DNA of 64,000 bases from Kitasatospora phosalacinea (lineage in GTDB: Bacteria > Actinomycetota > Actinomycetes > Streptomycetales > Streptomycetaceae). How positions within the stretch are numbered: position 1 is the stretch's first letter; each line of letters opens with the position of its first letter. The stretch spans positions 18,844-82,843 of the forward strand of contig NZ_JNWZ01000024.1 of assembly GCF_000716545.1 (NCBI RefSeq), written 5' to 3'. Both the position numbers and the translations under genes were made by a program. The notes below the pieces were generated by a model. It was given only the letters and a program-made list of their open reading frames with translations, searched no databases and was not told the origin of the DNA. Below are positions 26,605 to 34,150 of the stretch, piece after piece.

Positions 26605-26812
26605 GCCGTCACGATAGCGGTGCGTGTACCGAGGGTCCCCCATGCAGGCTTCCGTCTTGATGGTGTATCCAGCACCACCGAAAAGACGGTAGGAGGCTTC
26701 AGAGACAGGGCTTTCCCGATCGGCGAACCTTGGGACCGACGACGCCGAGCCGGTTCGATCACCGCTTCGGCCAGCCGACATGACGCGACGTCAGGAAGTG
26801 GAGGAACTGGTG

Positions 26813-27595
26813 ATGGGTGTTCGTTCGGTGCTCGGCAGGCCGGGGGTGCGCTGGGGCGCGGCCGCGGCGGCCGCAGGTGCGGCGGCCTGGTCCTGGTGGG
26901 CGTTCGACTCCGCGCCCTACCCGTACGCGCAGCACCGGCTGCTCGACCTGCCGCTGCCGCTGCTCGGCCAGCGGCGGCTGGAGTCGCTGCTACGGCCGCA
27001 GCGCGGCGAGCGGGTGCTGGAGATCGGGCCGGGCACGGGGCTGCAGTCCTTGCGGACGGCACCGCGGCTCGGCCCCGAAGGGCGGCTCGACGTGGTCGAC
27101 GTCCAGCAGGAGATGCTCGACCACGTGATGGCCCGGGCCGCCCGGGAGGGCGTCACCGGCATCGTCCCGACCAGGTCGGACGCCGGCGCCCTGCCGTTCC
27201 CCGACGGCGCGTTCGACGCGGCGTACCTGGTGACCGCCCTCGGCGAGACGCCGGATCCCGGCACGACGCTGACGGAGCTGCGCCGGGTGGTGCGGTCCGG
27301 CGGGCGGGTCGTGGTCGGCGAGTTCTTCGACCGGCACCAGGTCCGCCGCACCGCCCTGGCCCGCCACGCCAACGCCGCCGGGCTGCACGTCACGGGGCTG
27401 ATCGGGCCGCCCTTCGCCTACTTCGCCCGGCTGGAGCCGTGCCGTTCCGCCAGGGGCCACGACACCCCGCCGTCGGAGGCCCACATACCGGAGGCCCACA
27501 TACCGGGGGCCCACCTGCCGACGGCCTGCGCACCGGCACCGAAGGGTCACCGACCGGAGGTCCGGCTGGCGGGGCCTCACCCGGCGGTCGGGTAG
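26813..27595 (+). CDS. Class I SAM-dependent methyltransferase with N-terminal hydrophobic segment
   Basis: 260 aa. The first 30 residues hold a short hydrophobic stretch (WGAAAAAAGAAAWSWWAF). SAM-binding residues follow in RVLEIGPGTGLQSLRTAPRL, GRLDVVDVQQEMLDHVM and LPFPDGAFDAAYLVTALGE. ATG 26813 is chosen because GGAGGA lies 7 bases upstream; an ATG at 26780 is also in frame. The C-terminal tail contains three 5-residue repeats (EAHIP, EAHIP, GAHLP). The last 19 bp overlap the converging gene. Confidence 0.82.
   Translation: MGVRSVLGRPGVRWGAAAAAAGAAAWSWWAFDSAPYPYAQHRLLDLPLPLLGQRRLESLLRPQRGERVLEIGPGTGLQSLRTAPRLGPEGRLDVVDVQQEMLDHVMARAAREGVTGIVPTRSDAGALPFPDGAFDAAYLVTALGETPDPGTTLTELRRVVRSGGRVVVGEFFDRHQVRRTALARHANAAGLHVTGLIGPPFAYFARLEPCRSARGHDTPPSEAHIPEAHIPGAHLPTACAPAPKGHRPEVRLAGPHPAVG
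27476..27520. repeat. 15-bp tandem repeat inside a methyltransferase tail
   Basis: Three units of 15 bp, the first two identical (GAGGCCCACATACCG) and the third with three changes. They encode EAHIP-EAHIP-GAHLP and keep frame, so tail length may vary between strains. Confidence 0.8.
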
Positions 27596-28251
27596 CCGAT
27601 CTCCGCGATGTCCTCGGCGAGCTCGGTGAGGTCCAGCTCCGGGTTCAGCGCGCGCACGACCTCCCGGGTGAGCGGCCGCTGGGCGTACACGTGACGGACG
27701 GCCTCGAGGTCGACGCCCACCTCGTAGTACTCCTCGGCGAAGCTCCGGTACGCCTCGGGGCGGCCGTCCAGCAGCAGTTCGAACAGCCCGGCGGCGCCGC
27801 CGTCCTCGTCACCGCCGCCCGGCACGGGGGCGGGCTCGCTCGCCCGCCAGGCGGTGTCGGCCGCCTCACGCCAGAAGCAGACCGTGGCCTCCAACCACCC
27901 CTCCCCGTCGGAGAACGCGGGTTCCTCGACCTGCGCCCGGAACGCCTCCGGCACCCCGCCGAGCAGCCCGGGCCACGGCCCCGCCGCTCCCCGCCCGGCC
28001 GGGCTCAGCGCGGACTCGTGGTCGAATCCGCGGGCGAAGGCGCCCGCCGCCGTGAAGACGATCGAGTACTCGTTCCCGCAGCCGTCCCGCATCGAGGCCA
28101 TCGTCTCCCTCGGCGCCCACCGGGAGTCGCACGAGTAGTACCTGTCCTCCCACACCGGGCTCAGGATCGCGTCCAGCACCGCCAGGGCGCGGCAGCGCTC
28201 CAGGACGACCGGGGTCTCGGGCAGACTACTGATCAGTTCGGCTACGTGCAC
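27577..28251 (-). CDS. Conserved hypothetical protein of streptomycetes
   Basis: 224 aa, GTG start at 28251. No signal peptide or membrane helix. Recognisable blocks are VLDAILSPVWEDRYYSCDSR, MASMRDGCGNEYSIVFTAAG, FARGFDHESALSP and HVYAQRPLTREVVRALNPEL. I recall uncharacterised streptomycete proteins of this pattern, but no function is known to me. The aromatic, acidic N-terminal half would suit a small binding fold. Single gene, divergent from the kinase gene. Confidence 0.75.
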   Translation of the reverse strand: MHVAELISSLPETPVVLERCRALAVLDAILSPVWEDRYYSCDSRWAPRETMASMRDGCGNEYSIVFTAAGAFARGFDHESALSPAGRGAAGPWPGLLGGVPEAFRAQVEEPAFSDGEGWLEATVCFWREAADTAWRASEPAPVPGGGDEDGGAAGLFELLLDGRPEAYRSFAEEYYEVGVDLEAVRHVYAQRPLTREVVRALNPELDLTELAEDIAEIGYPTAG

Positions 28252-28452
28252 CCGCCCATTCGAACACCCCCCGCCGACAGCGCCGGCCGTAGGGCCAGGC
28301 GCGGTGTTCGCCGCCCCCGAACGGCGGGCCCGGAGCGGTTCCACGGCGGCGGTCCGGCTCCCGGCCGGGCTGGTAGATTCCCGGACAGACCGGCCCGCAC
28401 GCCCCGTGTCCCGCCACGGCGCGCCCCGGTCGGGGAGACCGGGGAGGCACTC

Positions 28453-30591
28453 TTGGCCGCAGGACGGATGCTCGCCGCGCGCTACCGGCTGGACGAGCCG
28501 ATCGGGCGCGGCGGGATGGGCGAGGTCTGGCACGGGTGGGACGTGGCACTGGAGCGCCGGGTGGCCGTCAAGCTGCTGTACGCCGACCCGTACGACCCGC
28601 GCGGCACCGAACTGTTCCTCAACGAGGCCCGGATCGCGGCCCGCCTCACCCACCCCGGCATCGTCACCGTCCACGACCTCGGCCACGAGCCCGACGGGAC
28701 AGCCTACCTGGTGATGGAGCTGCTCACCGGCACCAACCTGGCGGTCCGGCTCCGGACGGCCGGGCCGCCGCCGGTCGCCGAGGCGGTGAACTGGACGCTC
28801 CAGCTCTGCGACGCGCTCGCGTTCGCGCACGCCGAGCGGGTGGTCCACCGGGACTTGAAGCCCGCCAACCTGTTCCTGGACCGGAACGGCAGGCTGACGA
28901 TCCTCGACTTCGGCATCGCCAAGTACCGCGAGGGCCGCTCCGACTCGCACAGCCGGGTGATGGGCACCGTGGCGTACATGCCGCCGGAGCGCTTCCACGG
29001 CCGCTCCGGCGACCACCGGGGTGACTTGTACGCGCTCGGCTGCGTCCTGTTCGAGTTCCTCACCGGCCTGCCGCCGTTCGGCACCGGCGACCCCGTCCCG
29101 CTGATGCTGCGCCACATCTCCGAACCGGCCCGCCCGCCCGGCCCCGAGGCGCCCCGCCCGCTTCCCCCGGAGCTCGACCGCCTGGTCCTCGACCTGCTCG
29201 CCAAGGAACCGGACGAGCGCCCCCGGTCCGCCGCCGAGGTCATCGACCGGATCCGCCACCTCTCCGCCGAGACCTCCGGAGCCGCGGACGTGCCGACGGG
29301 GCGGGACACCGTCCGGCTGCGGCCACCGGCCGCCCCGCCGACGGCCGTGACCGTCCCGCTGCCCGCGCCGGCACCAGCACCAGCACCAGCGGTCACGCCC
29401 GCCCCCACGACAGTGCCCGCACCCGCACCCACACAGACGCTCCCCGCCGACACCGTGAAGGCAACAGCGGTGGCCACGGCGGTGGCCACGACCCCGCTCC
29501 CCCGCCAGCCCCCACGACCTCACCCCCAACCCCAACAACCACAGCTCCCGGCGGACGCCGTCCCGGGCCCCGGGCTGCACGCCGAGGAGTCGGTGTACGT
29601 CGACTGGATCCGCACCCTGCACGCCGCCGGCCAACTCCCGCCGCCGGAACGGATGCTGGCCCGGTACGGCCGTGGCTACCAGTCCAGCGCCTGGGTCGGC
29701 GCGGTGGCCCGGGCCTGGCCGGCCGCCGGTCTCGGTGCGCTGCTCGCCACCTACGAGAACGCCCGGCTGCCGCACCTCGCCAACGAGATCGTCCGCAGCA
29801 TCCCCACCCACCGCGAGAGCGCCGAGATCCCCGCCGTCCTCGCCGGGATGCGCGACGCCGGGCAGGAGCGCCGGCTCACCGCGCTGGCCGCCGCGTTCGA
29901 GGCCGGTGGCACCGACCAGGAACCGCCCGCGCCGGTCCCGCACGCCCAGCGGGCCGTTCCCGTCAGCGCGGCGCGGGCGGCGCTGTTCGCCCAGTTCGCC
30001 CACCGGGTGCGCGCCGTCGTGGCCCGCCGCTCGGCCCCGGTACCGCAGCGGCGGGCGGCACCGCCGTTCGCCGCGGTCGTGGCGGCGGTGGCAGCGCTCA
30101 CCTGGGCCGGGTCCGCGGACGAGGCTTCGTTCCTCGACTGGATCCGCTCGCAGCCCTCGGACGAGGGCCGGTTCCGGGCGGAGTGGCTGCCGACGCTGCA
30201 CCAGGTCCAGCACCCGGGTATCTCACCGGACGACCTGGTGTCGGCGGTCGCCCGGGCCTGGCCGGCCGCCGAACTCGGTGCGGTGGTGAAGTCCTTCCAC
30301 GCCACCGGGCGGTTCCCGGTCGCCGAGCGACTGGTCCTCCTGGCCCCCTCGACGCGGACGCCCGAGGAGTTCCCCGCGCTGGTCACCGGGTTCCGGCGGG
30401 CCGGTCAGCACGGACGGCTGGAAGCCCTGCTGTGGGAGACGAGCCGGCTGCCCCAGCCGTTCGCCGTGTCGGTCGCCACCGCCCTCTCCGCCGCGGGCGA
30501 CGCCGACGCCGCCGAAGCGGTCCTGCACCCCCGACCGATGACCGTGGGAGAGCACCGGAACCTGCTGCTCAACCGCGGCCCACTCCGCTGA
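28453..30591 (+). CDS. Hanks-type Ser/Thr protein kinase with duplicated C-terminal domain
   Basis: 712 aa. Start TTG 28453 follows GGGGAGG at good spacing and gives the usual kinase N-terminus. The kinase domain spans about residues 11-265: glycine loop GRGGMGEVW (18-26), Lys40, catalytic HRDLKPAN (132-139) and DFG (152-154), then GTVAYMPPERF. A long Pro/Ala linker follows. Two related blocks of about 105 residues occupy about 380-485 and 558-665, sharing DWIR near their start, a VARAWPAA.LGA core and an EIPAVLAGMRDAGQ/EFPALVTGFRRAGQ end. No PASTA domain. A weakly hydrophobic stretch at 536-553 could be a membrane segment. Targets unknown. Confidence 0.9.
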   Translation: MAAGRMLAARYRLDEPIGRGGMGEVWHGWDVALERRVAVKLLYADPYDPRGTELFLNEARIAARLTHPGIVTVHDLGHEPDGTAYLVMELLTGTNLAVRLRTAGPPPVAEAVNWTLQLCDALAFAHAERVVHRDLKPANLFLDRNGRLTILDFGIAKYREGRSDSHSRVMGTVAYMPPERFHGRSGDHRGDLYALGCVLFEFLTGLPPFGTGDPVPLMLRHISEPARPPGPEAPRPLPPELDRLVLDLLAKEPDERPRSAAEVIDRIRHLSAETSGAADVPTGRDTVRLRPPAAPPTAVTVPLPAPAPAPAPAVTPAPTTVPAPAPTQTLPADTVKATAVATAVATTPLPRQPPRPHPQPQQPQLPADAVPGPGLHAEESVYVDWIRTLHAAGQLPPPERMLARYGRGYQSSAWVGAVARAWPAAGLGALLATYENARLPHLANEIVRSIPTHRESAEIPAVLAGMRDAGQERRLTALAAAFEAGGTDQEPPAPVPHAQRAVPVSAARAALFAQFAHRVRAVVARRSAPVPQRRAAPPFAAVVAAVAALTWAGSADEASFLDWIRSQPSDEGRFRAEWLPTLHQVQHPGISPDDLVSAVARAWPAAELGAVVKSFHATGRFPVAERLVLLAPSTRTPEEFPALVTGFRRAGQHGRLEALLWETSRLPQPFAVSVATALSAAGDADAAEAVLHPRPMTVGEHRNLLLNRGPLR

Positions 30592-30639
30592 CCGTCCCGC
30601 CCTCCCAGCCCCGTCCCTCCCAGCCCTCAGCCCCTCCCC

Positions 30640-30741
30640 CTACCGTGCGGTGTCGCCCAGCGCGCCCCGCATGCGGTCGATGAGGTCGATGAACTCGGAG
30701 ACCGGTAGTTCGACGGTGAAGGCCCGGTCGGCGTGCTCCGG
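30640..30741 (-). pseudogene. Possible C-terminal gene remnant
   Basis: A 33-codon open stretch bounded by stops reads PEHADRAFTVELPVSEFIDL then IDRMRGALGDTAR, with protein-like composition but no start codon. It may be the tail of a deleted gene. Family not recognised. Confidence 0.25.
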
Positions 30742-30813
30742 TCAGCGGGGGTGCCGGAGCGGTGGGAGGAGCCGGACGAGCGGTTCCGGCGCGCGGGGTC
30801 GCCCGGCGGACGG

Positions 30814-31317
30814 TCAGGAGCCGTCCGCCGCGCCCTGCTCGTAGGCGGCCATGGTCCGGACGAACAGCGCGCGTTCGGCGGGGGTGAGCGGGGCGAAGGC
30901 GGCCTGCCAGGAGACGGCGCCGTTGGCGAGCCAGCGTTCGATGGCGGTGCGGGTGGCGGGGTCGGCGGTCAGCGAGACGATGGTGCGCCGACGGTCGGCC
31001 GGGTCGGGGCGGCGTTCCAGGACGCCCTGGCGGGTGAGGTCGCCGACCATCAGGCTGGCCGTGGTGTGGGCGACTTCGAGTCGTTCGGCGAGCGCGCCGA
31101 CCGGCATCGGGCCGTCGAAGACCAGGTAGGCCAGCAGTGAAAGGTGCCGGGGCGCGAGGTGGAACCCGGCCAGTGCCTCGGGGACGGCGATCCGCTTGAC
31201 CCGGGCGGCGACCCGGGGCATCAGCAGCAGCATCGCCCGGACGGCGTCGTCCGCGGACAGGCCCTCCCCGACGGAAGCGGAAGCGGGGACGGCGGCGGAA
31301 GCGGACGGGTCGGTCAT
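30814..31317 (-). CDS. MarR-family regulator of the nitroreductase-hemerythrin operon
   Basis: 167 aa, ATG 31317. The winged helix is visible as FHLAPRHLSLLAYLVFDGPM, VGALAERLEVAHTTASLMVG and DLTRQGVLERRPDPADRRRT. It lies 110 bp downstream of the DDN-hemerythrin gene on the same strand. A strong palindrome at 32368-32383 in front of that gene is the probable operator. MarR regulators commonly respond to phenolics or oxidants. Two 11-bp copies of GTGCGGTACGC (about 31352-31373) precede its start. Confidence 0.88.
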   Translation of the reverse strand: MTDPSASAAVPASASVGEGLSADDAVRAMLLLMPRVAARVKRIAVPEALAGFHLAPRHLSLLAYLVFDGPMPVGALAERLEVAHTTASLMVGDLTRQGVLERRPDPADRRRTIVSLTADPATRTAIERWLANGAVSWQAAFAPLTPAERALFVRTMAAYEQGAADGS

Positions 31318-31427
31318 CCGTCCTCCCGGGTCAGTGCACGCACGGTGCGCGTGCGGTACGCGTGCGGTACGCGTCGAGGTCCGGCGCCGCGGTTGCGGGG
31401 CCGGACCTCACGGTACCGGACAGCCGG

Positions 31428-32315
31428 TCAGCGCTCCGGGTGCGGGGCGGACACGGCGAGCAGGTGTTCCTCCTCGTAGGCGAAGTGCGCCTCCAGACCG
31501 TCGGTGAGCCGGTCGAGTTCGGCGCGCAGCGCGGCGGGGTCGTCGGCGCCGGGCGCGGCGAGGTGCGCTTCGAAGCGGGCGAGCGCGTCGGCGACGGTGC
31601 GGTGGTCGGCGCGCAGGCGGGCGATGACGGGGGCGAGTTGCGGGTACTGCCGCTGGAAGGCGGTGAACGCGCCCTCCTCGCGGATGTGGTGCATGTCGAG
31701 TCCGTGGCAGAAGCTCAGGCAGCGTGCGCGCAGCTGGGCCGCCAGGTCGGGGCCGGGAGCGGGATCGGCACCGTCCAACCGGCCGTGCAGGTCGGCGCCG
31801 TCCAACCGGCCGTTCAGGTCGGCGAGTTGGCGGCGGAGGTCCTCGTGGTGGAGCCGGAGCCCGGCGACGATCGCGGCGGGCAGGCCGGGGTCGCCGGAGA
31901 GGTCGAGCGGGTGCAGGGCGATGACCGGGATGGCCCGGCCGGCCCGGCCGGCGTACTCGGCGAAGGCGGGGACGCGGCGGGCCTGTTCGGCGTACTGGCG
32001 GGCGCGTTCGTCGGGGTCGAGTTCGACGGGGCGGACCGAGTGGGCGGCGATCCCGCCCGCGCCGTCGGGGAGTTCGGCGGTGCCGCCGCCGGCGGCGAGC
32101 AGGTTGCGGTACCAGAGCGGGTGCTGCGGGGCGCCGCCGTTGGAGCCGAAGACCAGGTAGCGCCCGGCGTCCTCGCGGTAGACGAGCGGGGTGGTGCGGG
32201 GTCGGCCGGTGCGCCGTCCGGCGGTGGTGAGCAGTAGCAGGTCGGAGAAGCCGTCGACCTTTCCACCGTTGGCCCGGAACTGTGCGATGACGTGCTGGTC
32301 GAAGCCCTCGGCCAT
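31428..32315 (-). CDS. F420-type nitroreductase (DDN family) fused to a hemerythrin domain
   Basis: 295 aa. Residues 1-145 match deazaflavin-dependent nitroreductases: DGFSDLLLLTTAGRRTGRPR, TTPLVYREDAGRYLVFGSNG and GAPQHPLWYRNLLA. Residues 150-290 form a hemerythrin HHE helix bundle with ligand-like histidines in LHHEDLRR, FCHGLDMHHIREEGAF, LRADHRTV and EAHFAYEEEHLL. The linker contains NGRLDGADLHGRLDGADP, a duplicated nonapeptide. The fusion suggests reduction of quinones or nitro compounds coupled to a di-iron sensor of oxygen or NO. This last step is inference. It is first in an operon with marR. Confidence 0.88.
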   Translation of the reverse strand: MAEGFDQHVIAQFRANGGKVDGFSDLLLLTTAGRRTGRPRTTPLVYREDAGRYLVFGSNGGAPQHPLWYRNLLAAGGGTAELPDGAGGIAAHSVRPVELDPDERARQYAEQARRVPAFAEYAGRAGRAIPVIALHPLDLSGDPGLPAAIVAGLRLHHEDLRRQLADLNGRLDGADLHGRLDGADPAPGPDLAAQLRARCLSFCHGLDMHHIREEGAFTAFQRQYPQLAPVIARLRADHRTVADALARFEAHLAAPGADDPAALRAELDRLTDGLEAHFAYEEEHLLAVSAPHPER

Positions 32316-32367
32316 GGTGCGTGCCTCCCCGTTCCGCGCGGCCCGTGACCGGTGCCGCGACGATTCA

Positions 32368-32383
32368 TATTTGCCAGCAAATA
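32368..32383. promoter_or_regulatory. MarR-type operator, perfect 7-bp palindrome
   Basis: TATTTGC-CA-GCAAATA is exact. It lies 53 bp before the DDN-hemerythrin start and is unusually AT-rich for this genome. It overlaps the likely leftward promoter, so bound MarR would block the operon. Confidence 0.7.
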
Positions 32384-32504
32384 CAATTTAGGCGCGTCCC
32401 GACCTGCCGGTCAACACCAACATCCGCTCCGCACACGTCCTTCGAGTCCTGTAGGCACGGGGGTTGACGTGACCGCGCAGACGCCCCTAACTTCACGTCT
32501 TGAA

Positions 32505-32520
32505 AAAGGTCCAGACCAGA
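32505..32520 (+). promoter_or_regulatory. DasR-responsive element (dre) before chitinase
   Basis: The core GGTCCAGACC (32508-32517) matches the GGTCTAGACC core of dre in 9 of 10 positions, and the 16-mer in 12 of 16. It also fits the GGTCCAGACC core of the direct repeat in Streptomyces chitinase promoters. It lies just after the predicted transcription start, so DasR would repress until amino-sugar phosphates release it. Confidence 0.7.
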
Positions 32521-32663
32521 GCCGACAGGGCTGTTGGCCACCACCACTGATCCCCCGTCAGGGGGACGTTCCGCCCTGCCCGGACCACTCCGGACGCTCC
32601 CTCAGGCATCGCTTCGCGTTCACTTCATGAACGAGTGGACGTCGTCCCCCACGAGGAGCCGCC

Positions 32664-34118
32664 TTGATCCGCACCCGCAGCAACTCCCGCCTCCGCCCCC
32701 GCCCCCGCCTCCGCGCCGCGGCGGCCGCCGTCGCGCTGCCCGCCACGGTGGCCGGCCTACTGGTGGCCGGCGCCGGCCAGGCCGCGGCCGCCGCCAACGC
32801 CGGGCCCGGCTTCCCGGCGCACTACGCGGCGCCGTACCTGGAGACCTGGAACTCGCCGAACACCCTGGCGGACGCCCGCAACAGCGGCGGGCTGAAGTAC
32901 GTCACCCTCGCCTTCGTGATCAGCGACGGCAGCTGCAACGCCACCTTCAACGGCAACACCCCGATCACGGACGCCGGCTGGACCAGCGCGATCAACGCGC
33001 ACCGGGCGGCCGGCGGCGACGTGATCGCCAGCTTCGGCGGCGCCTCCGGCACCGAGCTGGGCCAGGCGTGCACCAGCGTCTCCACCCTCCAGGCCCAGTA
33101 CAAGCGGGTGGTGGACGCGCTCAACCTGACCAGGATCGACCTGGACGTCGAGGGCGGCGCGCTGAACGACACCGCCGCCAACGACCGCCGCAACCAGGCG
33201 CTGGCCGCGCTCCAGCAGGCCCAGGCGGCCGCGGGCAAGCGGCTGGACGTCAACTACACGCTGCCGGTGAGTCCTTCGGGGCTCGAACCCAACTCGATCA
33301 GCCTGCTGAACAACGCCAAGAGCCGCGGGCTGACCGTCAACGCGGTCAACATCATGACGATGGACTACGGCTCGCCGATGGACATGGGCCAGGCCGCGAT
33401 CAGCGCCGCCAACGGCCTGCACACCCAGCTGGGCCAGATCTGGACGTCCAAGACCTCCGAGCAGCTGTGGGCGATGGAGGGCAACACCCCGATGATCGGG
33501 GTCAACGACACCACCTCCGAGGTGTTCTCCACCGCCAACGCGCAGACCCTGGAGTCCTTCGCCGCGTCCAAGGGCATCCAGCTGCTCGCGTTCTGGGCGG
33601 TCGGCCGCGACAAGGCGTGCGCCACCACCGGCACGCTCTCGGACAGTTGCAGCGGCACCCCGCAGTCGGCGTACCAGTTCTCGAAGACCTTCAACGCGAT
33701 CACCGGCGGCTCCACCACCCCGCCGCCGAGCGGCCGCACCGGGCAGATCACCGGCTACGGCGGCAAGTGCGTGGACGTGGCGGCCGCGAGCTCGGCCAAC
33801 GGCACCGCGGTGCAGCTCTACGACTGCAACGGCACCGCCGCCCAGCAGTGGACGGTCGGCACCGACGGCACGGTCCGGGCGCTCGGCAAGTGCCTGGACC
33901 TGACCTCCGGCGGCACCGCCAACGGCACCCAGGCCCAGCTGTACGACTGCAACGGCACCGGCGCGCAGCAGTGGCAGGCGCAGGCGAACAAGACCCTGGT
34001 GAACCCGGCCTCCGGCCGCTGCCTGGACGCCACCGGCCCGTCCTCCGCGAACGGCACCCGGCTGCAGGTCTGGGACTGCTTCGCCGGCGCCAACCAGCAG
34101 TGGAACCTGCCCTCCTGA
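32664..34118 (+). CDS. Secreted GH18 chitinase with ricin-type (CBM13) carbohydrate-binding domain
   Basis: 484 aa, TTG start with GAGGAG 6 bases upstream. A long twin-Arg-free signal peptide ends GQAAAAA near residue 43. The GH18 barrel carries the catalytic acid Glu163 in RIDLDVEGG (Asp159, Asp161, Glu163), with earlier VTLAFVISDG and VIASFGGASG strands and later VNIMTMDYGSPM. After a TTPPPSG linker, a CBM13 beta-trefoil of about 125 residues has three QxW repeats (AQQWTV, AQQWQA, NQQWNL). It would hydrolyse chitin outside the cell. A dre site upstream implies control by DasR. Operon with the next gene. Confidence 0.93.
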   Translation: MIRTRSNSRLRPRPRLRAAAAAVALPATVAGLLVAGAGQAAAAANAGPGFPAHYAAPYLETWNSPNTLADARNSGGLKYVTLAFVISDGSCNATFNGNTPITDAGWTSAINAHRAAGGDVIASFGGASGTELGQACTSVSTLQAQYKRVVDALNLTRIDLDVEGGALNDTAANDRRNQALAALQQAQAAAGKRLDVNYTLPVSPSGLEPNSISLLNNAKSRGLTVNAVNIMTMDYGSPMDMGQAAISAANGLHTQLGQIWTSKTSEQLWAMEGNTPMIGVNDTTSEVFSTANAQTLESFAASKGIQLLAFWAVGRDKACATTGTLSDSCSGTPQSAYQFSKTFNAITGGSTTPPPSGRTGQITGYGGKCVDVAAASSANGTAVQLYDCNGTAAQQWTVGTDGTVRALGKCLDLTSGGTANGTQAQLYDCNGTGAQQWQAQANKTLVNPASGRCLDATGPSSANGTRLQVWDCFAGANQQWNLPS

Positions 34119-34150
34119 CCTCCCGTCGACCTGAGAAAGGAGCGACCCCC

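Larger units (their letters stand above)
32316..32663. promoter_or_regulatory. Divergent control region of DDN-hemerythrin and chitinase genes
   Basis: 348 bp. The left part holds the MarR-type palindrome. The right part holds a chitinase promoter: TTGACG (32464-32469), 18 bp, TAACTT (32488-32493), then a DasR-type site and a leader of about 160 bases. Sequence between is AT-richer than the genome norm. Confidence 0.55.

Noticed and set aside
32425..32460. CTTCGAGTCCTGTAGG resembling a tRNA T-arm
   Set aside because: No anticodon arm, D-arm or acceptor pairing could be found around it.
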